Assembly: GCF_004331435.1 (NCBI RefSeq)
Contig: NZ_SJKA01000008.1
Span: forward strand, 248,001-312,000
Source: Kribbella sindirgiensis
GTDB taxonomy: Bacteria > Actinomycetota > Actinomycetes > Propionibacteriales > Kribbellaceae
Direction: 5' to 3'
Length of the DNA stretch: 64,000 nt
Shown here: in pieces, positions 15,003-23,099 of the stretch
Numbering within the stretch: the stretch's first letter is position 1
Layout of the letters: the number at the start of each line of letters is the position of its first letter
Translations under genes and position numbers: made by a program
The notes under the pieces: model-generated
Database searches by the model: none
Seen by the model: only the letters and a program-made list of their open reading frames with translations
What the model was told of the DNA's origin: nothing

Positions 15003-16625
15003 ATGGCGGACCCATTCGCGGTAACGAATCAGGCTCCCCCACTGCGGGGCGTGAACTTCTTCACCCGGGACACGGCTCTCGGTGACGCTCTGCGTCCGTA
15101 CGTCGACCTCACCGGCGATCCCGGTCTGCACCGGATCGGCGAGCTCGCGGGGTCCGAGGAGGCGCTCTCCAACGCTCTCCCGGCGAACCAGAACCCGCCG
15201 GTGCTGCGCACCCACGACCGCTACGGGAACCGGATCGACGAGGTCGAGTTCCACCCGTCGTGGCACTGGCTGATGGAGCAGGCTGTCGGCTTCGGGCTCC
15301 AGGCGGCGCCGTGGACCAGCGAGCGCCCGTCGCCGCACCTCACCCGCGCGGCCGGGTTCTACCTGTGGTCGCAGGTCGAGCCGGGCCACGGTTGCCCGAT
15401 CTCGATGACGTACGCCGCCGTGCCCGCTTTGAGGGCGGACGAGCAACTGGCGAAGGAGTGGATCCCGCAGTTGGCGTCCACGCAGTACGACGTACGCCGG
15501 CTGCCGGCCGCCGCGAAGAACGGCGTACTGGCCGGGATGGGGATGACCGAGAAGCAGGGCGGTTCCGACGTTCGGGCGAACCTCACGACCGCGACCCCCG
15601 CCGGCGATGTGTACCAGCTGAACGGGCACAAGTGGTTCTGCTCGGCGCCGCAGGTGGATCTGTTCCTCGTCCTCGCGCAGGCGCCGGACGGGCTGAGCTG
15701 CTTCGTCGTACCGCGGGTTCTTGCCGACGGCAACCGGAACCCGTTCGCGCTGCAGCGCCTGAAGGACAAGCTCGGCAACCGCTCGAACGCCTCCAGCGAG
15801 GTCGAGTTCCACGGCACGATCGGGTACCGCCTCGGCGACGAGGGCGCCGGGGTGCGCACGATCATCGAGATGGTGGCGGCGACCCGGCTCGACTGTGTGC
15901 TCGGTTCGGCGGCGCTCCAGCGGCGTGCGCTGGTCGAAGCGATCTGGCACACCCGGCACCGATCGGCCTTCGGCGGGTTGCTGGCGGACAAGCCCGCGAT
16001 GCAGAACGTGCTGGCGGACCTGGCGATCGAGAGCGAGGCGGCAACAGCCCTCGGCATGCGCCTCGCCGCAGCAGTCGATGCGGCGCTCGGGGGTGATGCG
16101 CAGGCAGCGGCCTTCAGGAGGATCGCGTTGCCGCTGGCCAAGTTCTGGGTCTGCAAGCGGACGCCGTTCATGGTCGCGGAGGCGCTGGAGTGCCTCGGCG
16201 GCAACGGGTACGTCGAGGAGTCCGGGCTGCCGCTGCTCTACCGCGAGTCGCCGCTGAACTCGATCTGGGAAGGGTCGGGGAACGTCAACGCGCTCGACGT
16301 ACTGCGGGCCCTGCGCCGACCCGAGTCGCTCGAGGCCTGGCTGACCGAGATGGCCGCCGTGCAGGGGGCGGATACGCGGTTGGATGCGGCGGTGAACGAC
16401 GTACTGCAAGCGCTTGCTGACATCGAGAACGCCGAAGCCGGGGCTCGCAGACTGGCCGCCCGGATGGCCCTGTGCCTGCAGGCTTCCTTGCTGATCCGGC
16501 ATTCCACACCGGCCGTTGCGGACGCGTTCGTCGCATCTCGATTGGCCGGCGACTGGGGTGGTGTGTTCGGCACGTTGCCGCGGACGACACCCTTCGGGCA
16601 AATCGTCGAGCGCACGATAGGGTGA
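15003..16625 (+). CDS. AidB-like acyl-CoA dehydrogenase
   Basis: The 540-residue flavoprotein follows the AidB layout: an N-terminal extension (NQAPPLRGVNFFTRDTAL), FAD-binding GMGMTEKQGGSDVRANLT and HKWFCSAPQVDLFLVLAQ, then the helical C-domain with CLGGNGYVEESGLPLLYRE and IWEGSGNVNALDVLRAL. E. coli AidB belongs to the adaptive alkylation response and has isovaleryl-CoA dehydrogenase activity; the role here is inferred. TACCGT at 14991-14996 lies 6 nt before the ATG and no Shine-Dalgarno is present, so the mRNA is probably leaderless. Confidence 0.85.
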   Translation: MADPFAVTNQAPPLRGVNFFTRDTALGDALRPYVDLTGDPGLHRIGELAGSEEALSNALPANQNPPVLRTHDRYGNRIDEVEFHPSWHWLMEQAVGFGLQAAPWTSERPSPHLTRAAGFYLWSQVEPGHGCPISMTYAAVPALRADEQLAKEWIPQLASTQYDVRRLPAAAKNGVLAGMGMTEKQGGSDVRANLTTATPAGDVYQLNGHKWFCSAPQVDLFLVLAQAPDGLSCFVVPRVLADGNRNPFALQRLKDKLGNRSNASSEVEFHGTIGYRLGDEGAGVRTIIEMVAATRLDCVLGSAALQRRALVEAIWHTRHRSAFGGLLADKPAMQNVLADLAIESEAATALGMRLAAAVDAALGGDAQAAAFRRIALPLAKFWVCKRTPFMVAEALECLGGNGYVEESGLPLLYRESPLNSIWEGSGNVNALDVLRALRRPESLEAWLTEMAAVQGADTRLDAAVNDVLQALADIENAEAGARRLAARMALCLQASLLIRHSTPAVADAFVASRLAGDWGGVFGTLPRTTPFGQIVERTIG

Positions 16626-16627
16626 GC

Positions 16628-16708
16628 CTCGTCGCGACTGGCGCGCTGAAGGTGGAGAACCACCGGGGAGCGAAACCCGTCGGCACCGTGCGCCTGGGTG
16701 CCTTCGAC
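16628..16708 (+). promoter_or_regulatory. ZTP riboswitch (pfl motif) upstream of glyA
   Basis: The leader shows the conserved pfl/ZTP core in order: CGCGACTGGCG, GGTGGAGAACCACCGGGGAG with the flanking CG, then CCGTGCGCCTGGGTGCC. The ligand is ZTP/ZMP (AICAR phosphates), which accumulate when 10-formyl-THF is low. glyA is a standard target. The motif starts 3 nt after the preceding stop and ends 27 nt before the glyA start codon. TAGGGT at 16618-16623 could be the -10 element. Confidence 0.9.
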
Positions 16709-16735
16709 CCACTGCAAACCGCAGGAGAGACAACG

Positions 16736-18184
16736 ATGACTCAGTCCTTCGACGCGGCCGCCGCGTCGGCCGCGTACAACAACGCGCTGCAGGTGATCGC
16801 CGCGGTGGAGCCCACCATCGCCGGCGCGATCAGGTCCGAACTCGCCGACCAGCGGTCCTCGCTGAAGCTGATCGCGAGCGAGAACTACGCCTCCCCCGCC
16901 ACCCTGCTCACGATGGGCAACTGGCTGTCGGACAAGTACGCCGAGGGCACCATCGGGCACCGCTTCTACGCCGGCTGCCAGAACGTCGACACCGTCGAGC
17001 AGACCGCCGCCGACCACGCCCGCGAACTGTTCGGCGCCCCGCACGCCTACGTTCAGCCGCACTCCGGGATCGACGCGAACCTGGTCGCGTTCTGGGCGAT
17101 CCTGGCGCAGCGGATCGAGTCCCCGGCGCTGGCCGAGGCCGGCGCCAAGCACGTCAACGACCTGACCGACGAGGACTGGACCAAGCTCCGCAAGGCGCTC
17201 GGCGACCAGAAGATGCTCGGTATGTCGCTGGACGCGGGCGGTCACCTGACGCACGGCTTCCGGCCGAACATCTCCGGCAAGATGTTCAACCAGCACTCCT
17301 ACGGCACCGACCCGTCGACCGGTCTGCTGGACTACGACAAGGTCGCCGAGGCCGCCCGCGAGTTCAAGCCGCTGATCCTGATCGCCGGCTACTCGGCGTA
17401 CCCGCGCAAGGTGAACTTCGCCAAGATGCGCGAGATCGCCGACGAGGTCGGCGCCACCCTGATGGTCGACATGGCGCACTTCGCCGGCCTGGTCGCGGGC
17501 AAGGTCTTCACCGGCGACTTCGACCCGGTCCCGCACGCGCACGTCACCACCACCACGACCCACAAGTCGCTGCGCGGTCCGCGCGGCGGCATGGTGCTCT
17601 GCCAGCCGGAGTACGCCGACTCCGTCGACCGCGGCTGCCCGATGGTCCTCGGCGGTCCGCTCAGCCAGACGATGGCCGCCAAGGCGGTCGCGCTGGCCGA
17701 GGCGCGGCAGCCCTCGTTCCAGACCTACGCGCAGGCCGTCGCGGACAACGCGGTGACGCTGGCCGAGGGCCTGATGAAGCGCGGCGTGAAGCTCGTGACG
17801 GACGGCACCGAGAACCACCTGGTGCTGCTGGACGTCTCGTCGTACGGCATCACCGGCCGGCAGGCCGAGTCCGCCCTCCTGGACGCGGGCATCGTCACCA
17901 ACCGGAACGCCGTACCGCGTGACCCGAACGGCGCCTGGTACACCTCCGGCGTCCGGATCGGTACGCCGGCGCTCACCACGCGCGGCTTCGGCGGCGACGA
18001 GTTCGACCGCGTCGCCGAGCTGATCGTCGACGTCCTGTCCTCCACGACACCGACGACGACCGCTGCGGGCGCCCCGTCCAAGGCGAAGTACGTCCTCGCC
18101 GACGGCGTCGCCGACAAGACCAAGGCCGCCTCGGCCGAGCTGCTCGACAAGTTCCCGCTCTACCCGGGCCTCGAGCTCAGCTGA
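16736..18184 (+). CDS. glyA: Serine hydroxymethyltransferase
   Basis: It converts serine and tetrahydrofolate to glycine and 5,10-methylene-THF. The 482-residue protein has LKLIASENYASPATL, GTIGHRFYAGCQNVD, MVDMAHFAGLVAGKVF, the PLP lysine in TTTTTTHKSLRGPRGGM, and VRIGTPALTTRGF near the C-terminus. It is about 60 residues longer than E. coli GlyA; an insert around residues 110-150 matches the long actinobacterial form. ATG 16736 follows GCAGGAGAGAC. The frame is open farther upstream, but that segment is the ZTP riboswitch. Confidence 0.96.
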   Translation: MTQSFDAAAASAAYNNALQVIAAVEPTIAGAIRSELADQRSSLKLIASENYASPATLLTMGNWLSDKYAEGTIGHRFYAGCQNVDTVEQTAADHARELFGAPHAYVQPHSGIDANLVAFWAILAQRIESPALAEAGAKHVNDLTDEDWTKLRKALGDQKMLGMSLDAGGHLTHGFRPNISGKMFNQHSYGTDPSTGLLDYDKVAEAAREFKPLILIAGYSAYPRKVNFAKMREIADEVGATLMVDMAHFAGLVAGKVFTGDFDPVPHAHVTTTTTHKSLRGPRGGMVLCQPEYADSVDRGCPMVLGGPLSQTMAAKAVALAEARQPSFQTYAQAVADNAVTLAEGLMKRGVKLVTDGTENHLVLLDVSSYGITGRQAESALLDAGIVTNRNAVPRDPNGAWYTSGVRIGTPALTTRGFGGDEFDRVAELIVDVLSSTTPTTTAAGAPSKAKYVLADGVADKTKAASAELLDKFPLYPGLELS

Positions 18185-18192
18185 CCCACTCC

Positions 18193-18233
18193 GACAGCGC
18201 CCGCTCCTGGATATCCGGGAGCGGGCGCTGTTC
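18193..18233 (+). terminator. Terminator of glyA
   Basis: A 15-bp stem pairs GACAGCGCCCGCTCC (18193-18207) with GGAGCGGGCGCTGTTC (18218-18233) with one mismatch and a 10-nt loop, just after the glyA stop. Confidence 0.75.
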
Positions 18234-18309
18234 TGGTCAGGCGCCCTGCGTGGCCCTGATCAGAAGTCTGTGATAGTTGCGATAGATCAGATTACTGTAA
18301 GCTTCAACC

Positions 18310-18780
18310 ATGGGTGCGGAACCGAGCCGGGAGGCCGTCAGTCAGTTCGTCGAGCGCTTCGCGGGCGTGCTGGCGAACAGCGGCGTACCGACGATGTCGG
18401 CCCGGGTGATGGGCGCGATGCTGGTCAGCCCGAACGGGACGATGACGGCGGCCGAGCTCGCCGAGTTGCTGCAGATCAGCCAGCCGGCCGTGTCCGGCGC
18501 CGTCCGCCAGCTGCTCCAGGTCTCGTTCATCTCCCGCGAGCGGCTGCCGGGCTCGCGTAAGGACCACTACCGGATCCGCGAGGACGTCTTCGCCGCGATC
18601 CTGGAGCGCCGCAACCTCGCGCTCACCGAGTGGGAGTCGACCAGCCGCTCCGGCGCATCACTGTTCGGCGAGGACTCCCCCGTCGGCCAGCGGCTGACCG
18701 AGGCCGCCGACTTCTTCGCGTTCATCCACGCCGACATGGACCAGATGATCAAGGAGTGGCGGGCGAAACACCCGCGATGA
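18310..18780 (+). CDS. MarR/GbsR-type transcriptional regulator
   Basis: The 156-residue winged-helix protein has a recognition region MTAAELAELLQISQPAVSGA followed by VRQLLQVSFISRERLPGSRK and the wing DHYRIREDVF. A long C-terminal helix (DFFAFIHADMDQMIKEWRAKH) suits dimerisation. TTACTGTAA at 18292-18300 just upstream is a short palindrome and possible self-operator. The stop overlaps the next ATG (ATGA), so both genes are co-transcribed and the neighbour is the likeliest target. Confidence 0.85.
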   Translation: MGAEPSREAVSQFVERFAGVLANSGVPTMSARVMGAMLVSPNGTMTAAELAELLQISQPAVSGAVRQLLQVSFISRERLPGSRKDHYRIREDVFAAILERRNLALTEWESTSRSGASLFGEDSPVGQRLTEAADFFAFIHADMDQMIKEWRAKHPR

Positions 18781-19853
18781 ACCGCCGCGAAGCCAAGCAG
18801 CTCGTCGGTACGGCGTGGCTGAACAGCTCGTACCGCACCGCGTGGGAGACGCGCATCATGCGCCGCCGGGTCCCGCTCTACCGCATCGGGATCGCGGCCC
18901 TGCGCGCGCTGAACGCCGTCACCGGCGGACCGAACCGCCCGTCGCTGAAGGTCACCCGCTGGGAGCGGGTCGGGCCGCACGGCGGGACCTTCGTGATGGA
19001 CAAGCTCGAGACGATGACCGGGCGCACCGATCACCCGGTCACGTCGCGGGCCGAGCTGCGTGCGCGGACGTCGTTCGCGTCGCGCCTGGCGCGTGCGGTG
19101 TCCGCCGACGAGTGGCCGCAGATCATCGCCGAGTACGACCGGCGCCGGCGTGGTGAGCAACCGCAGTACCGCTATGTCGGCCATCGGCCGCTGAACGCGA
19201 CGTCGCACGCGCTGATGGACGAGGCGTGGGTGCGAGGCGACCTGCCGACGGATCCGTTCCGGGCCTGGAACGTGCTGAAGTACGAGGACGAAGGCGCGTT
19301 CTACAGCGAGTTCTTCACGCACGGCAATGCGCGCGGGTATCCCGGCGGCGAGACGAATCCGGGGTTCCAGCTCGGCCGGATCATGTGCGACGTCCACTGG
19401 CGCGACACCGCGACCCTCACCGGCGAACGAGCGATCCTCCGTCGGAGCCGCTTTCTCCGGGCGAAGGAACTGGTCAAGTTCCTTCGGATCGAGCTCAAAG
19501 AGGTCTTCCGGCCGCCGACCGGGTCCGTCGCACCGGCCGCCGCGACGTCCGAGGACGTCTACACGCCGGAGGTCGTGGCGGCCGTCGCCGACTTCGTGAA
19601 ACCCGAGCCGCTCCGCTCCCCGACCGCTCGCGGTGAGACCCGAACCGACCAGCGGCTGGCGTCGGCGATCGACGTCGTGGCCAAGGCGCTGCCGCCGACG
19701 GTCACCGAACAGGCGGCGGAGGCAGCACGACCTGGAGGCGGCGGGCCACCGCCAGCGCAATCTCATCAGCCCCGTGCGGCGCAACAACCTGCATCCCCAC
19801 CGGGAGCCCGTCCGACAGACCGGCGGGAACGCTCACCGCGGGATGGCCGGTGA
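18777..19853 (+). CDS. Conserved hypothetical protein, co-transcribed with MarR regulator
   Basis: The frame of 358 codons starts at the ATG overlapping the MarR-type gene's stop. It opens MNRREAKQLVGTAWLNSSYR; the middle contains GGTFVMDKLETMTGRTDHPV and KYEDEGAFYSEFFTHGNARG. I do not recognise a domain or transmembrane segment. After about residue 305 the sequence becomes Pro/Arg-rich and low in complexity. That part lies antisense to the amidase remnant, so the present C-terminus may be an accidental extension. Function unknown. Confidence 0.65.
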   Translation: MNRREAKQLVGTAWLNSSYRTAWETRIMRRRVPLYRIGIAALRALNAVTGGPNRPSLKVTRWERVGPHGGTFVMDKLETMTGRTDHPVTSRAELRARTSFASRLARAVSADEWPQIIAEYDRRRRGEQPQYRYVGHRPLNATSHALMDEAWVRGDLPTDPFRAWNVLKYEDEGAFYSEFFTHGNARGYPGGETNPGFQLGRIMCDVHWRDTATLTGERAILRRSRFLRAKELVKFLRIELKEVFRPPTGSVAPAAATSEDVYTPEVVAAVADFVKPEPLRSPTARGETRTDQRLASAIDVVAKALPPTVTEQAAEAARPGGGGPPPAQSHQPRAAQQPASPPGARPTDRRERSPRDGR

Positions 19854-20713
19854 CGTTGAAGATCCAGCACGGGTCGGCGGTGATGATGTTCTGCTCGTGC
19901 TGGTCGTAGCCGTGGGCAACGGTCAGTGTGGTCGGTGTGACCAGCACATCCACCGCGGTGAACAGATCTGCCAGCGCGGTGTTGTTGTGATCCCTGATGA
20001 AGCGAGCCCGATTCGCGGCGGCAGCCTCCGCGCCGCGCCCGTTGTCGAGGTCCGACAGCACCGGCCAAGCCTCCTCCGTCGACTCCAGCTCCAGCGGTAC
20101 GTCGACCACGTCGACACCCGCCGTGGCCAGCCGCTCCCGCACAACGCGATCCACGTCCGGATCAGCCGGCGACGCCCCCAGCGTCGACCGATACGCCACC
20201 CGCCACCGCCTGCCCTGTCCTTGAGCATCCACCAACCATGAATCGCCGTCAGATTTGGTTGGTGGGTGCTCAAGGTCGCTCGGCCAGTGCGGTAGGGCTG
20301 TGGGGTCGAGGCGGTGCGGGCCGCGCCGCTCCACCCGCGGTCGAGCCGCCCGGCGACCGCGTGAGATCCCACGGATTGCGGGTGTACTCGGTCCCGTTCC
20401 ATCCGAACGTCAGCGAGACCGCACCCGGTCGCGCCCGTGTCGCCCAGCCGATCGGGATCGCGCCTGCGGCGATCAGCCGGGACAGGATCGGCGACTCCGG
20501 CGGCGTACGCGCCTTGATCAGGAACGGTACGCCGGCCAACGGCCCACTCGGCTCCAACCGCTCGGCAGCACGAAGTGCCCGGTCCGCGTCCAGCTCATCC
20601 AGGAAATGCAGCACCGGATCGAACTCCCGGGCCGCCTGGAGAGCGCGGTTTACGATCTCCAGCGCAGACACCGCCCCCGACCGCACCTGCTCAGCAACAG
20701 CCCGAGCGGTCAT
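19702..20713 (-). pseudogene. Amidase-signature protein, disrupted
   Basis: The N-terminal part (start about 20713) reads VRSGAVSALEIVNRALQAAR, VPFLIKARTPPE (catalytic Lys) and NPWDLTRSPGGSTAGGAAR, then goes out of frame. The C-terminal part resumes from about 20220 with RWRVAYRSTLGASPADPDVD and ends GLPVGMQVVAPHGADEIALA. The 60-70 residues between, which hold the GSDxGGSIRxPA block with the nucleophilic and cis serines, are missing. A 53-bp palindromic repeat sits at the junction. The gene cannot encode an active amidase. Its 3' end overlaps the convergent gene by 152 bp. Confidence 0.85.
20221..20273. repeat. 53-bp palindromic element, copy 1 (in the amidase remnant)
   Basis: TTGAGCATCCACCAACCA (20221-20238) and TGGTTGGTGGGTGCTCAA (20256-20273) are 18-bp inverted arms with one mismatch around a 17-nt loop. 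The same length and arms occur at 35058-35110. No coding capacity; it resembles a short non-autonomous palindromic repeat. Confidence 0.75.
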
Positions 20714-20875
20714 TGGGCGACGAGGGTGGAGGCGACGGTCGAGCCACTCGCTTTGATCGTGATTCGACTTGGTTGCTTCCGGCTTCGACTTGCCCAACGC
20801 CATCCACGCCTCCTGTGAGTCACCGACTCAGAGCGTAAATGGTGTTTCGGGGCCGCACACAGTAGAAAAGGGCCC

Positions 20876-21211
20876 ATGTCCGAACAGCAGCCGCCCCCTC
20901 ACCCGCCTCAGATGCCTGGTGGGCCTGCGGCGTACGCGCCACCGCAAGTCCGGGTGATCAGCGCCGCCTATCGGCGATGGGCCCGGATTCTCATCGGGCT
21001 GGCAATCGCCGTCGCGGTCCTCATGGTGGTTGCGCTCGTGGCGAGCTTTGTCCTGCTTGCAGTGGCGGACGCGGACGTGGACAACGCTGCCTATGGTTAC
21101 CTCGCCATCTTTCTCTGGTTCGCGATCTTCGGCGCGATCCCGTTCTTGCTCGGGCTCGGCATCCCCGGTGTGGTCATGACGCGGCGTGTGCGGCAGCAGC
21201 GGACCACATGA
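20876..21211 (+). CDS. Small two-pass membrane protein with Pro-rich N-terminus
   Basis: The 111-residue protein has a Pro/Gln-rich cytosolic head (MSEQQPPPHPPQMPGGPAAY) and two hydrophobic helices: RILIGLAIAVAVLMVVALVA (about 37-60) and LAIFLWFAIFGAIPFLLGLG (about 76-98). A basic tail (TRRVRQQRTT) follows. Such proteins are common in actinobacteria and have no known function. The next gene is convergent, 4 bp away. Confidence 0.7.
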   Translation: MSEQQPPPHPPQMPGGPAAYAPPQVRVISAAYRRWARILIGLAIAVAVLMVVALVASFVLLAVADADVDNAAYGYLAIFLWFAIFGAIPFLLGLGIPGVVMTRRVRQQRTT

Positions 21212-21215
21212 GCCG

Positions 21216-23015
21216 TCACCGACTCAGCGCGTAGACGGCGATCGCGGCGAAGTCGTCTGCCGGTTCCGAGGCTTGCCAGGAGCGCACGTCGTCGACGTAG
21301 CGCGAGCCGTGGCCGGTGAACTCGGCGTACCGGTCGACACCGTCGGCGGGACACGGGTTCATCCCGTCGAGGTGATCCCCGAGCCCTTCATCGAACAGGG
21401 ACGCGGAGTTGGGCCCGTTGACCACCGCCCCGGTCAGCGTGCGGCCGGTGATGTTCGCGATCTGGTGGTGCGGACAGCGCTCCGCGTTCCGGCCGACGCC
21501 GACCATGAACGACACACCCCACGCGTTCGCCCCGAAGTTCCAGTCGAGCTGCTGCTGCCCGAAAGCGTCGTACCGCCGGTCTCCCGTCGCCGTCCGGTAG
21601 AGCCGCGCGGTCGCGGCGAGCCCGAAGGCATGCGGTACGGCGTCGAAGTTGTCGTACTGCGCTCCCGCCCGGAACGGATCCGCCGCGGCCCGCGACGCCC
21701 CGATCTCCAACTGAGCCCGCAGATCGCCGACCAGCTTGGACACGAGCGGCCGATCGGTGCGCGCGGCCCGGATCAGATCGGCATGCGCCAACGCGCTCAC
21801 GTCGTACAGGTTGAGCGTGTCGCCGCCCGCCTCGTGCTCGATGTACTGCGTCGCCCAGTACGCCGCCTGCTTCAGCCAGGTCCGGCCCCGCGGGTCACCC
21901 AATCGCCGAGCAGCCAGGGCGAGTTCGGTGGCGCCCAGCTCGAGATCGTCCCGCCACGCCGTCTCCGGGTAGAACGCGAACGGCAGCGAGGTCACCAACT
22001 GGCCGACGTTCTTCGTCTGAGCCTGCGCGAGAATCTGGGCTGCCGTTTCGAGGTGCCGACGGGCCGACGCCCGGTCCGGCTCGACCTGCGCGGCGAGCGC
22101 GAACGCCGCCGCCGTACGACCGGCGAGGTTCGGGCTGATCGGCTGCCCCGGGGCCGCGGCGCGGAACACCGGGCGGTTCCGCAGGAAGCGCTCCGACGGA
22201 TCGGTGAGGTTGTCGTCGACACCGGGCAGCCGCCAGATGTCGTGGTCGCCGATGAACGTCTCCTCGGCATTGCCGGTCCCGACGCCGACCTGGATGTACA
22301 GCGTCCGCGTCCGCTCGTCCCACATCTTGCCGAGCCAGTCCAGCCCGTGCCGCGCCTCCGCCGGCACCTTCCGGTCCGGCCGTCGCGCATCCCGGGCCGA
22401 TGCCCACAGCAACGAATCCGAGTACGCCGCGATGTGCGTGAACTTGAGGTAGTCGCCCGCGTCGTACCACCCGCCGGTGACGTCGACCGGCCCGCCGATC
22501 CGCTGCAGCTCGCCGACGGTCTGGTCGGTGTCCGGATCCACGAACTCGGGCGTCTCGTAGACGAGTGCCCGCGCGTCGTTGCGGTGCGCCGTGTCGCGCT
22601 GAGCCGTGAAGAAGGAGACGGCCTTGTCCTTGGCGCCGGTCAGCAGGCGGTCCGACGACGCCCGGATCTCGAACGGTGCCGATGGCAGGCCCGGCACCTC
22701 GATCCGATAGGTCCCCGGCACCTTCAGCGCGGACAGATCCAGTTGATAGACGTGCGGGTACGCCGCGTTCCACTCCCCCACGTCCTTGCCGACCGGGCCG
22801 CTCAGGACCCGGCGCCCATGCCGGTCCACAACCGCGTAGCGGGTCACGGCCGAACGGCTCAGCACGTACGCCGCCTTGCCGTCGAAGGCGCCGTACCCGA
22901 GCTGATTCACGCGAACCGCCCCGGCCACACCATCTGCCGCACTCACCGGACCCACCGACCCCACGACCAGACCCGCTGCCAGAACCATCGCTCCGACCCG
23001 ACGCCAGGACCCCAC
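21216..23015 (-). CDS. Secreted glycoside hydrolase family 9 (endoglucanase-like)
   Basis: The 599-residue protein has a signal peptide (MGSWRRVGAMVLAAGLVVGS ... VSAAD). Then comes an N-terminal Ig-like cellulase domain (VRVNQLGYGAFDGKAAYVLS, about 30-125) and an (alpha/alpha)6 catalytic domain. Family 9 landmarks are GGWYDAGDYLKF (catalytic Asp pair), AERCPHHQIANITG, and a C-terminal RSWQASEPADDFAAI supplying the acid Glu. It should hydrolyse beta-1,4-glucan outside the cell. No carbohydrate-binding module is evident. A palindrome lies 25 bp upstream. Confidence 0.9.
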   Translation of the reverse strand: MGSWRRVGAMVLAAGLVVGSVGPVSAADGVAGAVRVNQLGYGAFDGKAAYVLSRSAVTRYAVVDRHGRRVLSGPVGKDVGEWNAAYPHVYQLDLSALKVPGTYRIEVPGLPSAPFEIRASSDRLLTGAKDKAVSFFTAQRDTAHRNDARALVYETPEFVDPDTDQTVGELQRIGGPVDVTGGWYDAGDYLKFTHIAAYSDSLLWASARDARRPDRKVPAEARHGLDWLGKMWDERTRTLYIQVGVGTGNAEETFIGDHDIWRLPGVDDNLTDPSERFLRNRPVFRAAAPGQPISPNLAGRTAAAFALAAQVEPDRASARRHLETAAQILAQAQTKNVGQLVTSLPFAFYPETAWRDDLELGATELALAARRLGDPRGRTWLKQAAYWATQYIEHEAGGDTLNLYDVSALAHADLIRAARTDRPLVSKLVGDLRAQLEIGASRAAADPFRAGAQYDNFDAVPHAFGLAATARLYRTATGDRRYDAFGQQQLDWNFGANAWGVSFMVGVGRNAERCPHHQIANITGRTLTGAVVNGPNSASLFDEGLGDHLDGMNPCPADGVDRYAEFTGHGSRYVDDVRSWQASEPADDFAAIAVYALSR

Positions 23016-23039
23016 GACTGTCTCCCTCCGACCAATCGT

Positions 23040-23054
23040 TAGGAAAGTTTCCTA
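23040..23054. promoter_or_regulatory. Palindromic operator upstream of the GH9 gene
   Basis: TAGGAAAGTTTCCTA is a perfect 15-bp palindrome (7-1-7), extended as GTTAGGAAA on one side, 25 bp before the GH9 start. The half-site GTTAGGAA also appears in the ROK operators at 35133 and 42551, in a different arrangement, so ROK-type control is possible but unproven. Confidence 0.5.
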
Positions 23055-23099
23055 TTACTTGAACGGACGGTAGCGCACCGGACTCCCGGAGTACAGACC

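Noticed and set aside
13764..16733. One 989-codon minus-strand frame spanning the YihY gene and the region antisense to the acyl-CoA dehydrogenase
   Set aside because: Only the part after ATG 14984 has family similarity. The rest is the high-GC shadow of the dehydrogenase gene.
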